Shown here one piece after another: positions 8,388 through 16,153 of a stretch of 44,543 nucleotides of DNA. The translations under genes were made by a program, and so were the position numbers. Under the pieces are notes generated by a model. It searched no databases. It had not been told where the DNA came from and saw only the letters and a program-made list of their open reading frames with translations. Source of the DNA: Ignavibacteria bacterium. GTDB taxonomy: Bacteria > Bacteroidota > Ignavibacteria > Ch128b. Where the stretch lies: contig VGVX01000015.1 of the NCBI GenBank assembly GCA_016873845.1, forward strand, positions 1-44,543, read 5' to 3'. Each line of letters begins with the position of its first letter. The first letter of the stretch is position 1.

Positions 8388-8978
8388 TTGCACAAAATTC
8401 AAGTTGAGATATCGGCATTATCTGCGACACCGACTTCCGGTGGCGCATATGCTTTGATTTTAAAAGAAGTCAATGGAACGAGACGATTGCCTATCATAAT
8501 AGGTGCATTTGAAGCACAGGCAATTGCACTCGAATTGGAAGGGATAAAACCGCCGCGGCCTCTAACGCACGATTTAACCAAAACGATTATTGAATCACTC
8601 GGCGGTCAATTGATTGAAATCGTTATTGATGAACTTCGGGATAACACTTTCTTTGCAAAAATGATCTTTGAGCTTTCCACATTAAGCCAGGAAATTGATG
8701 CAAGACCAAGTGATGCAATTGCAATGTCAGTAAGATTCAGATGCCCAATTTTCGCTAATGAAAAAGTACTCGAAGAAGCAGCATTCATACCAAATGCGGA
8801 TGACGATGAAGTAACACACGGACTTCCGATCGAAAAGAAATCTCCTCCGAAGAAAATTACTCGTGAAAACAAAATCGTCCAGCTACAGACTCAGCTTCGA
8901 GAAGCACTTGATAAGGAAGAATATGAAAGGGCTGCAAAGATTCGAGATGAATTAAAAAGACTATCTGGTGAAAACTAA
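8388..8978 (+). CDS. Bifunctional nuclease (BFN/DUF151) domain protein with a C-terminal UVR motif
   Basis: The protein has 196 residues. The start is TTG 8388, since no ATG lies nearby and TAGGATAAG sits just upstream, across the etfA stop. Residues 1-135 form a DUF151 domain (LPIIIGAFEAQAIALELEG, RPLTHDL, DARPSDAIAMSVRFRCPIF). The last 35 residues (QTQLREALDKEEYERAAKIRDELKRL) form a UvrB/UvrC-type UVR coiled-coil motif after a lysine-rich linker. DUF151 proteins have been linked to nuclease activity in plants and in some bacteria, but the bacterial role is unclear. The combination with UVR is common in Bacteroidota and Chlorobi relatives. It is the third gene of the etf operon, with no evident functional link. 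Confidence 0.88.
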   Translation: MHKIQVEISALSATPTSGGAYALILKEVNGTRRLPIIIGAFEAQAIALELEGIKPPRPLTHDLTKTIIESLGGQLIEIVIDELRDNTFFAKMIFELSTLSQEIDARPSDAIAMSVRFRCPIFANEKVLEEAAFIPNADDDEVTHGLPIEKKSPPKKITRENKIVQLQTQLREALDKEEYERAAKIRDELKRLSGEN

Positions 8979-8988
8979 GGGAAACTCC

Positions 8989-9005
8989 GAAAGATTCCAT
9001 CTTTC
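8989..9005. repeat. Palindromic copy of the GATTCCATCT repeat
   Basis: GAAAGAT-TCC-ATCTTTC is a perfect 7-bp-arm palindrome lying between two convergent genes. Its core GATTCCATCT (8993-9002) recurs in inverted pairs at 21246-21291 and 22103-22149. It may also serve as a weak transcription end for the etf operon; an A-run/T-run pair follows at about 9021-9041. Confidence 0.6.
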
Positions 9006-9040
9006 AAAATTTAATCAACGTAAAAAAAGATAGATTTTTT

Positions 9041-10549
9041 TTAAGATCCAACAGGGATTTGATTTATTTTTTCCGGATTCCCGATTCCACATTCATTGCA
9101 GCGTTTCTTACTGCAATATTCACGAAACAGTTCGATCAATCCTTGATAAAAAACACTTTGTTTCCATATATCTGGCAATGATAGAGCATTCGCTACATCA
9201 ACAGTTACTCTATTGTCAGTCCTCTGCATCATTGTTTTGTAAACTGAGATAACCTTCAAAGAATTTTTTTGTCTCCCAAAAACGTCCGATAATACTTTAA
9301 TGAATGGCAGCACAACATTGATGACAATCTCTTCAGCGCGTGAACTACCAATAAAATATTGAAATGGAGTTTTTGCACGTTTATCAAAGTGATAATGATT
9401 CCGCCAAAAACCGCTTGCCTTAACAATCACGAGAGAGCGGAGTTCGCGAGTCATTTGCGATGAAATTTCAATCTGCTCAAAAGCCGACATGATGCGTCCA
9501 AGAAGATTATTATGAAGAATTTCATATATGATCCTGACACCTCCAGCCATTCGAATCGTAGGAAAATTTTGCGGTTTCAATTGGAAGAAGTGCCATTTTG
9601 AATTATCCATTATTTCGCCGCTGTAGTATTTCTTGACTGTGTCCCAGTAGCCATTCATTGAGCGAATATAGTTTTTAGATTCATCGAATTTTACATCATT
9701 AATATTTGGCTTCAATCCGGATATCGATAGATATAGAAATTCTGCATTTTTAACGAAACTATCCTTTGTTGTATTCTTTTGAAGAAAATCGATATCAATT
9801 TCTTGTGCAATTTTCCTAAAGCTGTCTTTATTTTTAGAATAGCCAAGTGCTTCAAATGTTAGCTCATAAAATAATTGCTGCCAAATTTTTTCATTTTGAT
9901 ATTCTGACCGACTAACATCATTATTATAAAAATCTTCATTCGGAGAGTAATTAATGCTCGGTTCACGCATTCGGTTCCGAAGCATCTCTTCATAATGAAT
10001 TTCTTTGAGTCTGTCAAGTATTCTGCTGCACTTCTTTTCAAATCGCCTTAATCCAAGATCGCGTATAAAATGAATCTTTTGATCTTGCGTTGCAGATGAC
10101 TTGGCAGACATACATGCTATTCCCTTAACTCGATGATCGCGTGCAGAAGAAATAGCATCACGGATTGAAGTGCGGATATCAGTTGCAAGAAAAGAAGAAA
10201 GCATTAAGCATTGTACATTTCTGCCAGCGGCTGTACGAGGGATATAATCACGGATATCCTTTATAAAAAAAACATGAAGCACCACTTTATTGTATTTCGC
10301 ATTTGCATTGTGTCCATGATTGATCCAATCACTTATTGACGGATCGATCTCAACATCACCGACATATTTTATTCCGCCGACTTCAATTCGTGCATTTTTA
10401 AAATCAGGCCCCTCTTCCCCATCGACCTGAACACCAGGATCGATAATATTAATTTGAGCCCCATGGGTTGTAAAAAGCTTATCAGAATAATTTCGATTTT
10501 TCCAAATTTCGTATAAGAATTTTTCTTTTATGTTTTTAAGATTTTTCAA
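9041..10549 (-). CDS. DUF2851 family protein
   Basis: The protein has 502 residues. The N-terminus (FLYEIWKNRNY, GVQVDGEEGPDFKNARIEVGG, GDVEIDPSISDWINHGHNANAKYNKVVLHV) and the cysteine-containing C-terminus (YCSKKRCNECGIG) are the hallmarks of DUF2851, a Bacteroidota/Chlorobi family of unknown function. The acidic and histidine residues in the N-terminal block hint at a nuclease-like fold, but that is inference. It starts at TTG 10549, and the TTGA overlaps the TGA stop of pyrF, which implies translational coupling. It is somewhat longer than the roughly 420-430 residues I remember for the family, with extra sequence in the middle. Confidence 0.85.
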   Translation of the reverse strand: MKNLKNIKEKFLYEIWKNRNYSDKLFTTHGAQINIIDPGVQVDGEEGPDFKNARIEVGGIKYVGDVEIDPSISDWINHGHNANAKYNKVVLHVFFIKDIRDYIPRTAAGRNVQCLMLSSFLATDIRTSIRDAISSARDHRVKGIACMSAKSSATQDQKIHFIRDLGLRRFEKKCSRILDRLKEIHYEEMLRNRMREPSINYSPNEDFYNNDVSRSEYQNEKIWQQLFYELTFEALGYSKNKDSFRKIAQEIDIDFLQKNTTKDSFVKNAEFLYLSISGLKPNINDVKFDESKNYIRSMNGYWDTVKKYYSGEIMDNSKWHFFQLKPQNFPTIRMAGGVRIIYEILHNNLLGRIMSAFEQIEISSQMTRELRSLVIVKASGFWRNHYHFDKRAKTPFQYFIGSSRAEEIVINVVLPFIKVLSDVFGRQKNSLKVISVYKTMMQRTDNRVTVDVANALSLPDIWKQSVFYQGLIELFREYCSKKRCNECGIGNPEKINQIPVGS

Positions 10550-11349
10550 TCGTAATAGATATTATCAATTAACTGTTTCAGCTTACGTGCATTCTCATTA
10601 ATAGTTTTGGACATATTGTCGGCTATACCTGAATATAAAATCCCGCGGCTTGAATTAATCAGGAATGACTCCAATTTATTTTTTTTCAAATGTTTCAAAA
10701 CAAATTCTAAATCTCCACCTTGAGCACCAATTCCAGGAATCAGAATTTTTATTTTTTTGATCGACTGGTCTAAATTATGGAACTCCGCTTTCTGCGTAGC
10801 ACCAAATACGATACCTAGATTTTGATGGATCAAATTCCATGATTTGACTTTTTTCAAAATATGATTGGAGAGAATTTTCCCATTTTCAAGTTTAAGTTTT
10901 TGAAAATCACCAGCGCCACGATTTGAAGTTAATGCCAGAACATAATTTGTTTTACCTTTATAAGAAAAAAATGGCAGCATGGAATCATAACCAAGCAGCG
11001 GATTTAATGTAACTGAGTCAAATCCAAAATGCTCAAAGATCGATTTTGCATAATACTTGGATGTTGAATCAATATCTCCACGTTTTGCGTCTCCAATTTT
11101 TTCAATTTGATTTGGACACTTTTTTAATGTACTCTCTAAAATCTTATAGCCTGCTGAACCTAATGCCTCAAAAAAAGCTAAATTAAACTTATAAGCACCG
11201 GCAAAGTCACTTGTCGAATTAATTACTAATTCAACAAAATATTGCAGCGGTTTCTTTTTCTTTTTAATTGAATTTGGGATTAGTTCGGGTAAAATATCGA
11301 TGCCTACACAAAGGTGCGATTTATTTTTCAATTTAGAATCTGACACCAA
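10546..11349 (-). CDS. pyrF: Orotidine 5'-phosphate decarboxylase, subfamily 2
   Basis: The enzyme decarboxylates OMP to UMP, the last step of pyrimidine synthesis. Its 267 residues fit the longer type 2 (mycobacterial-like) subfamily. The motifs are LCVGIDILPELIP at the N-terminus, the catalytic KIGDAKRGDIDST loop carrying the Lys-Asp-Lys-Asp set, TLNPLLGYDSM, LTSNRGAGDFQ, and IPGIGAQGGD near the phosphate site. The start is non-ATG: TTG 11349 or GTG 11346. An ATG slightly upstream is out of frame. The TGA stop overlaps the TTG start of the DUF2851 gene. No other pyr gene is adjacent. Confidence 0.93.
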   Translation of the reverse strand: MVSDSKLKNKSHLCVGIDILPELIPNSIKKKKKPLQYFVELVINSTSDFAGAYKFNLAFFEALGSAGYKILESTLKKCPNQIEKIGDAKRGDIDSTSKYYAKSIFEHFGFDSVTLNPLLGYDSMLPFFSYKGKTNYVLALTSNRGAGDFQKLKLENGKILSNHILKKVKSWNLIHQNLGIVFGATQKAEFHNLDQSIKKIKILIPGIGAQGGDLEFVLKHLKKNKLESFLINSSRGILYSGIADNMSKTINENARKLKQLIDNIYYD

Positions 11350-11480
11350 TTTTACTCATCTCTTTGCCAAATATAGAAAAACATTGGCTAACACGGAATC
11401 TGTCTCATGCAATTGCTTTATTTTCAGCAGATTGTTTCTCGAATATTTAATGCAGTCGATTGATTCGTGGTTCTGTCCGA

Positions 11481-12506
11481 TTAAAACCTCACACCCAATG
11501 TGAAATAATGTACATTTTTCAAGCGTCCAAAATCTTGATATGCATAATCTACCTTTAACGATATTAGGCCGTACATTCTATAATCGACGCCGGCACCAAG
11601 AGTGAAACCTTGTTCTGTATCCTTTTCAAATAAAGATTTATAACCTGCACGCAGAAATATCATTTCGTTCCACGAATATTCAAGCCCCGTATTTAAATAT
11701 TCTGTATTGTCATTCGGATGAATAGCGTTTATTTCGCTTGTCAATCGTGATGATGCTGTCTTGACAACATCTACGGCAATTCCAACTCTGAATAGCAAGG
11801 GAAGATCGAATGCATCTAATTGATGCTCAGTGTTAATTACATTTCCCCCACCTGGTCCGGCAGTAGTCAATTTCAATATATCTCGCCCTTGCAATTTCAT
11901 TTTAGTCCCAAAGTTTGAAATACTTGCACCGAGTCGAGTTTCATTTAAAAACAGAATTCGATAAAGAGTTCCGATGTCGACGGCAAATCCGATTGCAGAT
12001 TCGTTCCAAATGTATTCACGGATATATTTAGCATTGAAACCGATTGAAAAATCATCTGTTAAACTTCGTGCATATGAGAGTCCAATTGTCATCGCACCTG
12101 CAGAAAATAATTCCCCTGTTCCTTCTGGCTTTTCGATTGTTCGTACGAGCATATCACCCATAGAGAGAACTGAAACAAAAGCGCCAATCGTTCCTATATC
12201 ACCGACCTGCATTCCAAATGCGGCATGATCAAATTTTACATCAAGCAGCCAGTCAACATGGTTGAAAATCACTTCTCTCGAATTCACATACGCTAAGCCG
12301 CCAGGATTCCAGTAAATCGAGGTAACGTCAGTTGCAGATGCAGTAAAGGCACCTCCCATACCAAGTGCACGCGAACCAACACCAATTTTTAAGAACTGTG
12401 CTGATGTAGTGCCGGTTTTTGTTAAGCTTGTACCGATTTGTGAGTAGACGGAATTACTGAAAAAAATAATAAGACCTGAGATGACGATTATAAAATTCTT
12501 TTTCAT
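11481..12506 (-). CDS. PorV/PorQ-like outer-membrane barrel protein
   Basis: From ATG 12506 the protein has 341 residues; AAAGGAGT lies about 6 nt upstream, so the in-frame ATG at 12551 is rejected. A signal peptide ends near VYSQ. The mature part begins with the UPF0164/PorV-like block FLKIGVGSRALGMGGAFTASATDVTSIYWNPGG (quoted here as its key positions GVGSRALGMGGAF and YWNPGG), and the rest is a repeated amphipathic beta pattern ending in the aromatic YFTLGVRF. PorV is the type IX secretion shuttle protein that collects cargo at the outer membrane; this paralogue could serve a dedicated cargo. It is the last gene of the operon after the secreted 1191-residue protein and the TonB-dependent receptor. 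Confidence 0.85.
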   Translation of the reverse strand: MKKNFIIVISGLIIFFSNSVYSQIGTSLTKTGTTSAQFLKIGVGSRALGMGGAFTASATDVTSIYWNPGGLAYVNSREVIFNHVDWLLDVKFDHAAFGMQVGDIGTIGAFVSVLSMGDMLVRTIEKPEGTGELFSAGAMTIGLSYARSLTDDFSIGFNAKYIREYIWNESAIGFAVDIGTLYRILFLNETRLGASISNFGTKMKLQGRDILKLTTAGPGGGNVINTEHQLDAFDLPLLFRVGIAVDVVKTASSRLTSEINAIHPNDNTEYLNTGLEYSWNEMIFLRAGYKSLFEKDTEQGFTLGAGVDYRMYGLISLKVDYAYQDFGRLKNVHYFTLGVRF

Positions 12507-12560
12507 AAAAAACTCCTTTGATGAAGATGATGAATTTACTGATCGCTTCATTTTTCATTC

Positions 12561-15500
12561 TCACTTAATAATTGCAAACTTTATTAATTTCTCACCAATG
12601 CCGGGCGCATCGATATGAGCGAGATAAATTCCATACGAAACGCTAAATCCATCGCGGTTGAGTAGATTCCAGAACTCTCTGCCATGTGCAAGTGAAGAAT
12701 AATGATTTATAGTTTGAACTAATTCACCTGTAAGGGTAAAAATTCTGATAGTACATTCCGGTGGTAAGTTTTCGAAATAAATTCTTCGTTCTCCTCTGTT
12801 TTGACCCGGAAGTTTCACTGAAGGTTCTAAGTCGTTAATCGCAACATACGGATTCGGTACAACGTAGATGTTATCCAATCTTCCTTTCGCTAGAGATGCA
12901 TCGAAACTGGACGCCGTTGATCTAAAATTAAACTGGTCTGATGATAAAAACGGACGTTGTGTTGAGACAAACAATACATCCCCATCGGTCGGATCAATAG
13001 GAGTAACAGCTGGATTCGTTGGCTTTGTAATGATTATCCCCCATGTAGTAGTATCTGTAGTTAATCCTCTAGAACCTGCTTTGAAAATAATTATCTCTTC
13101 ACCCGGATTCCAAACTGAATCTCGTGAAAAAGCATTTTCCTTAAGAAATGTTAAAGCAGGCTGCGGCACTCCAGTAGTAACTTCACGAACTGAATATTTA
13201 ACTGGGAATTTTATCAGTCGTCCGCCAATAAGAATCATAGCCGAATCGATATTAGATTTGCTGAACCGAATTTCGTAGTCTGCACGGCTTGGAATAATTT
13301 TACCGCCAATTGTTGCCTTCGCTATATTAAATGTGTAGTTGGTTTTTCCTTCAATCCATTTTGATTTGATTGTATCTATTTTTAGAGCATCATAATCTTT
13401 CACTTTTAATTTAATACCCTCAAAAACATCGTTATCATCTTCACCCCTTAAAGTCCTGCTCTGATAGATGGGATAATAACGATATTGAAGCGAATATTTT
13501 TTAGTTACCGGCATTGAGCTGATGTTTGTTCTTCTTATTAAGCCTCTTGAGTAATCAATCACATAATCTAAATTTTCTGTATAAATTGTACCGGCATCGT
13601 CTTTGAGCTGGATTAAGCTGTCTTTACTCAAATTCCCGGCTTTCAATTTCGAAAAGTTAGTATCGTAAAACGCTATTCCAGTTTCCAATTCCGGTTGTAA
13701 GCGAAGGACAGAATAATTTTTCCCTAATACCGGTTTCTTATTTACGATAAAACTATCCGCAAATGTAATGCGATAATCAATCTTATCTTTTACAGCAAGG
13801 TCGTCCATGATTTGAATTAAAATTTCTCCATTACCAATTCCTTTCTCATGAACAAGATCTTTTGTAGAAGAGTTACTCGAAATATAACCGCTTGCCCTTG
13901 GACCTGGAATAACCTGAACCGTATTTACATCGAATGTTAAAGTCGATGTAACTGGATCGATTGTAATTTTTTTGGTAGTCTCAGTCGGTGGAATTCCAAG
14001 TGAGTCGCCATGATCGTAAGCAACAACCGCATAGTAATAAGTTTGTCCATTGATAACATTATTAGAATCAACATAAGAATGCACAAGACCACGATTGTTT
14101 CCAAGGAAATAATGAACACCTCTTCCCTGATATTCAACTGGATGATATCCTTTCCAATAGTCAGGTGCGGCAGCATCCCAAATTCCATTTCCATTCATAT
14201 CTACATAAGGTTCGCCGATATCGTATTTCGTATTTCCGTTCAAATCAGAGAATGGTTCAGGACGAATCGCCACATCCCATTTTGCTTCCACGCCACTAAC
14301 ATCTCTTAATGGCTGGTAAAGAAATTTTGAACCCTTGCCGTCGGTAATAGTTTGAATATCATTAAAAGTTGGATCTGTGCTTCTATAAATTACGTAACCT
14401 TCAAAATCGCGTCCTGTTATTGGGTCAATACTTTCTTCAGCTTTTGTATCCCAGAACAGAGTAACTTTTTTATCTCCCGGAACTTCGCTTATAGTTGGTT
14501 TTGTTGGGGGTCTGAAGAATCGATAATTCGCATTGTAAATTCTTTGCACAGTTTCCGCTGAAATTAAGAGATCATCTAAATTTTCGCCAAGCGATAATGC
14601 CATTGAAAATCGTTTTATCTCTTTCTGTGCCAAGGCAATCGGACCGGAACCGAAAATAAAAACAATATCTTCGAGTTGTTGAATATCACCGAAATTTCCA
14701 GCTTGAATCCTAAACCACATTGATTCGTCGTTTGAAACTTTATCCGTATTCCATGTCCACGAATTAAAACTTGTGAGTCCAATCTGATCAGACTCATCCA
14801 AATCGGTTAATTCGAAATTTGGTTCACCTGGATATAAAGGATCAAGAGCTCCATCTGCGAGTCTCTTTCCTGCAGTTGGGACACCATCTCCCTCGCCAAG
14901 ATCACCTGTGTTTGGAATTCCATCTATTCCGATATCATCTGTCACTGGATTCCAATCTCTATCATTGTCAATTCCATCATCTTGAGTTTCGTCGGTCATT
15001 CCGTCGCCATCGTCATCAATGCCGTTTTCCGGATTGCTTGGGCTTTCAAGATATTTAGCTCCTAAATATCCAACCGGAAGACCGAGGTGCCCTTTTCCAT
15101 CCTCGTCCCAAAAGTAGACCATGCTTCGAGCATAAACTGGTACATCATAGTTAAAAGGTGAAACGAAAAATCCAAGATCATCTCTTACTTCAGTTCCAGG
15201 ATCGACGGGTAAACCACCGCCAACATCAGGATCGCCGTACATTCCAAAATATATTGAGTCAAGATTCTTTTCACTAACATTAGTGATCGTATAGACGAAG
15301 AAAATCGTATTTTCTGCTAAAGCATTGCTCCATTGTAAAGCTCTGCCATCGACTTGCACACCAAGACCTCGCCTCGATGAATCGGATGGAAAGGGCCAGT
15401 ATGGAAATTCAGCGTTATCTCTATCGTCCATCGCCCAAAAAACTTCTAAATCGGCATTAGTTGCATCCTGTGCTAAATATCCAGGCCAAACATATTTTCC

Positions 15501-16136
15501 AAGTGTAGGATTGTACCACTCTCTTGGCCAGCTGTCGGGCTTTCCATCACCGTCTTTATCTTCCGCTGGATTGGACGCCATTAATCCTTGTGAAGGGTCT
15601 GCAAATCCCTTCAGCGGCTGCCAGCCCCAAAGAGTATCACCTGTTGGATTGACTTCCCTTAAATTAGGATAATCCCACAAACCATCTGAAATAATGTGCA
15701 ACTTGTGTGTACTATCTAATCCACTTGGAACAGACGCCGCAATAAAAGGACAAAATTGAAATGCATAAGAGACTCCTCTCCATACGAGATTATTAACATT
15801 TCGAAGAAGTCCGTAACCCGGTGCAATTCCACCATAATTATATATTTCCGTGCTGATCTTATTACCATTCATGAAATAATTTTTACGGTCAGCGTGGGCA
15901 AGCGTTTTTGCGAATTTATTTTTTAGATTTGAGAGTGAAGCTATCTTCTCAAGATTATCATTTAGTTGTGAGGAATATTTTATCGAAGTATTTACCCTTT
16001 GAAGTAAATTCTTTATTGATTGATGCTCTTGTGTTCGTTTATCTTTGTCGGAAGAAGTCTGAGCAAAACCAGAAATTAAACTGCCCAATAATAAATTGAT
16101 GAGAATAAAAGAACGTAGGAAATTATTTTTTTTCAT
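12561..16136 (-). CDS. Large secreted protein with fibronectin-III-like region and type IX sorting tail
   Basis: The 1191-residue product starts at ATG 16136, with GGAG 9 nt upstream; the TTG at 16142 is only about 3 nt from that site. A signal peptide ends at GFAQ. Residues about 195-205 (DKDGDGKPD) and 372-420 are Asp/Gly-rich, with calcium-binding thrombospondin-type-3-like spacing (NGIDDDGDGMTDE, DDGIDNDRD). A fibronectin-III-like region begins near 546 (KPTISEVPGDKKVTLFWD) and runs to about 720. The C-terminus has a VVPNPY motif and ends GIYLAHIDAPGIGEKLIKFAIIK-like (last residues KFAIIK), a type IX sorting-type domain. Its function is unknown. Its position between a TonB-dependent receptor and a PorV-like barrel suggests surface export. 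Confidence 0.85.
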   Translation of the reverse strand: MKKNNFLRSFILINLLLGSLISGFAQTSSDKDKRTQEHQSIKNLLQRVNTSIKYSSQLNDNLEKIASLSNLKNKFAKTLAHADRKNYFMNGNKISTEIYNYGGIAPGYGLLRNVNNLVWRGVSYAFQFCPFIAASVPSGLDSTHKLHIISDGLWDYPNLREVNPTGDTLWGWQPLKGFADPSQGLMASNPAEDKDGDGKPDSWPREWYNPTLGKYVWPGYLAQDATNADLEVFWAMDDRDNAEFPYWPFPSDSSRRGLGVQVDGRALQWSNALAENTIFFVYTITNVSEKNLDSIYFGMYGDPDVGGGLPVDPGTEVRDDLGFFVSPFNYDVPVYARSMVYFWDEDGKGHLGLPVGYLGAKYLESPSNPENGIDDDGDGMTDETQDDGIDNDRDWNPVTDDIGIDGIPNTGDLGEGDGVPTAGKRLADGALDPLYPGEPNFELTDLDESDQIGLTSFNSWTWNTDKVSNDESMWFRIQAGNFGDIQQLEDIVFIFGSGPIALAQKEIKRFSMALSLGENLDDLLISAETVQRIYNANYRFFRPPTKPTISEVPGDKKVTLFWDTKAEESIDPITGRDFEGYVIYRSTDPTFNDIQTITDGKGSKFLYQPLRDVSGVEAKWDVAIRPEPFSDLNGNTKYDIGEPYVDMNGNGIWDAAAPDYWKGYHPVEYQGRGVHYFLGNNRGLVHSYVDSNNVINGQTYYYAVVAYDHGDSLGIPPTETTKKITIDPVTSTLTFDVNTVQVIPGPRASGYISSNSSTKDLVHEKGIGNGEILIQIMDDLAVKDKIDYRITFADSFIVNKKPVLGKNYSVLRLQPELETGIAFYDTNFSKLKAGNLSKDSLIQLKDDAGTIYTENLDYVIDYSRGLIRRTNISSMPVTKKYSLQYRYYPIYQSRTLRGEDDNDVFEGIKLKVKDYDALKIDTIKSKWIEGKTNYTFNIAKATIGGKIIPSRADYEIRFSKSNIDSAMILIGGRLIKFPVKYSVREVTTGVPQPALTFLKENAFSRDSVWNPGEEIIIFKAGSRGLTTDTTTWGIIITKPTNPAVTPIDPTDGDVLFVSTQRPFLSSDQFNFRSTASSFDASLAKGRLDNIYVVPNPYVAINDLEPSVKLPGQNRGERRIYFENLPPECTIRIFTLTGELVQTINHYSSLAHGREFWNLLNRDGFSVSYGIYLAHIDAPGIGEKLIKFAIIK

Positions 16137-16153
16137 TTTCAATACTCCGACGA

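Noticed and set aside
12868-13278. 136-residue open frame on the plus strand
   Set aside because: It lies wholly inside the 1191-residue secreted protein gene on the other strand and lacks any recognisable protein features.
15325-15672. 115-residue open frame on the plus strand
   Set aside because: Antisense shadow within the secreted protein gene; no start signal or family resemblance.
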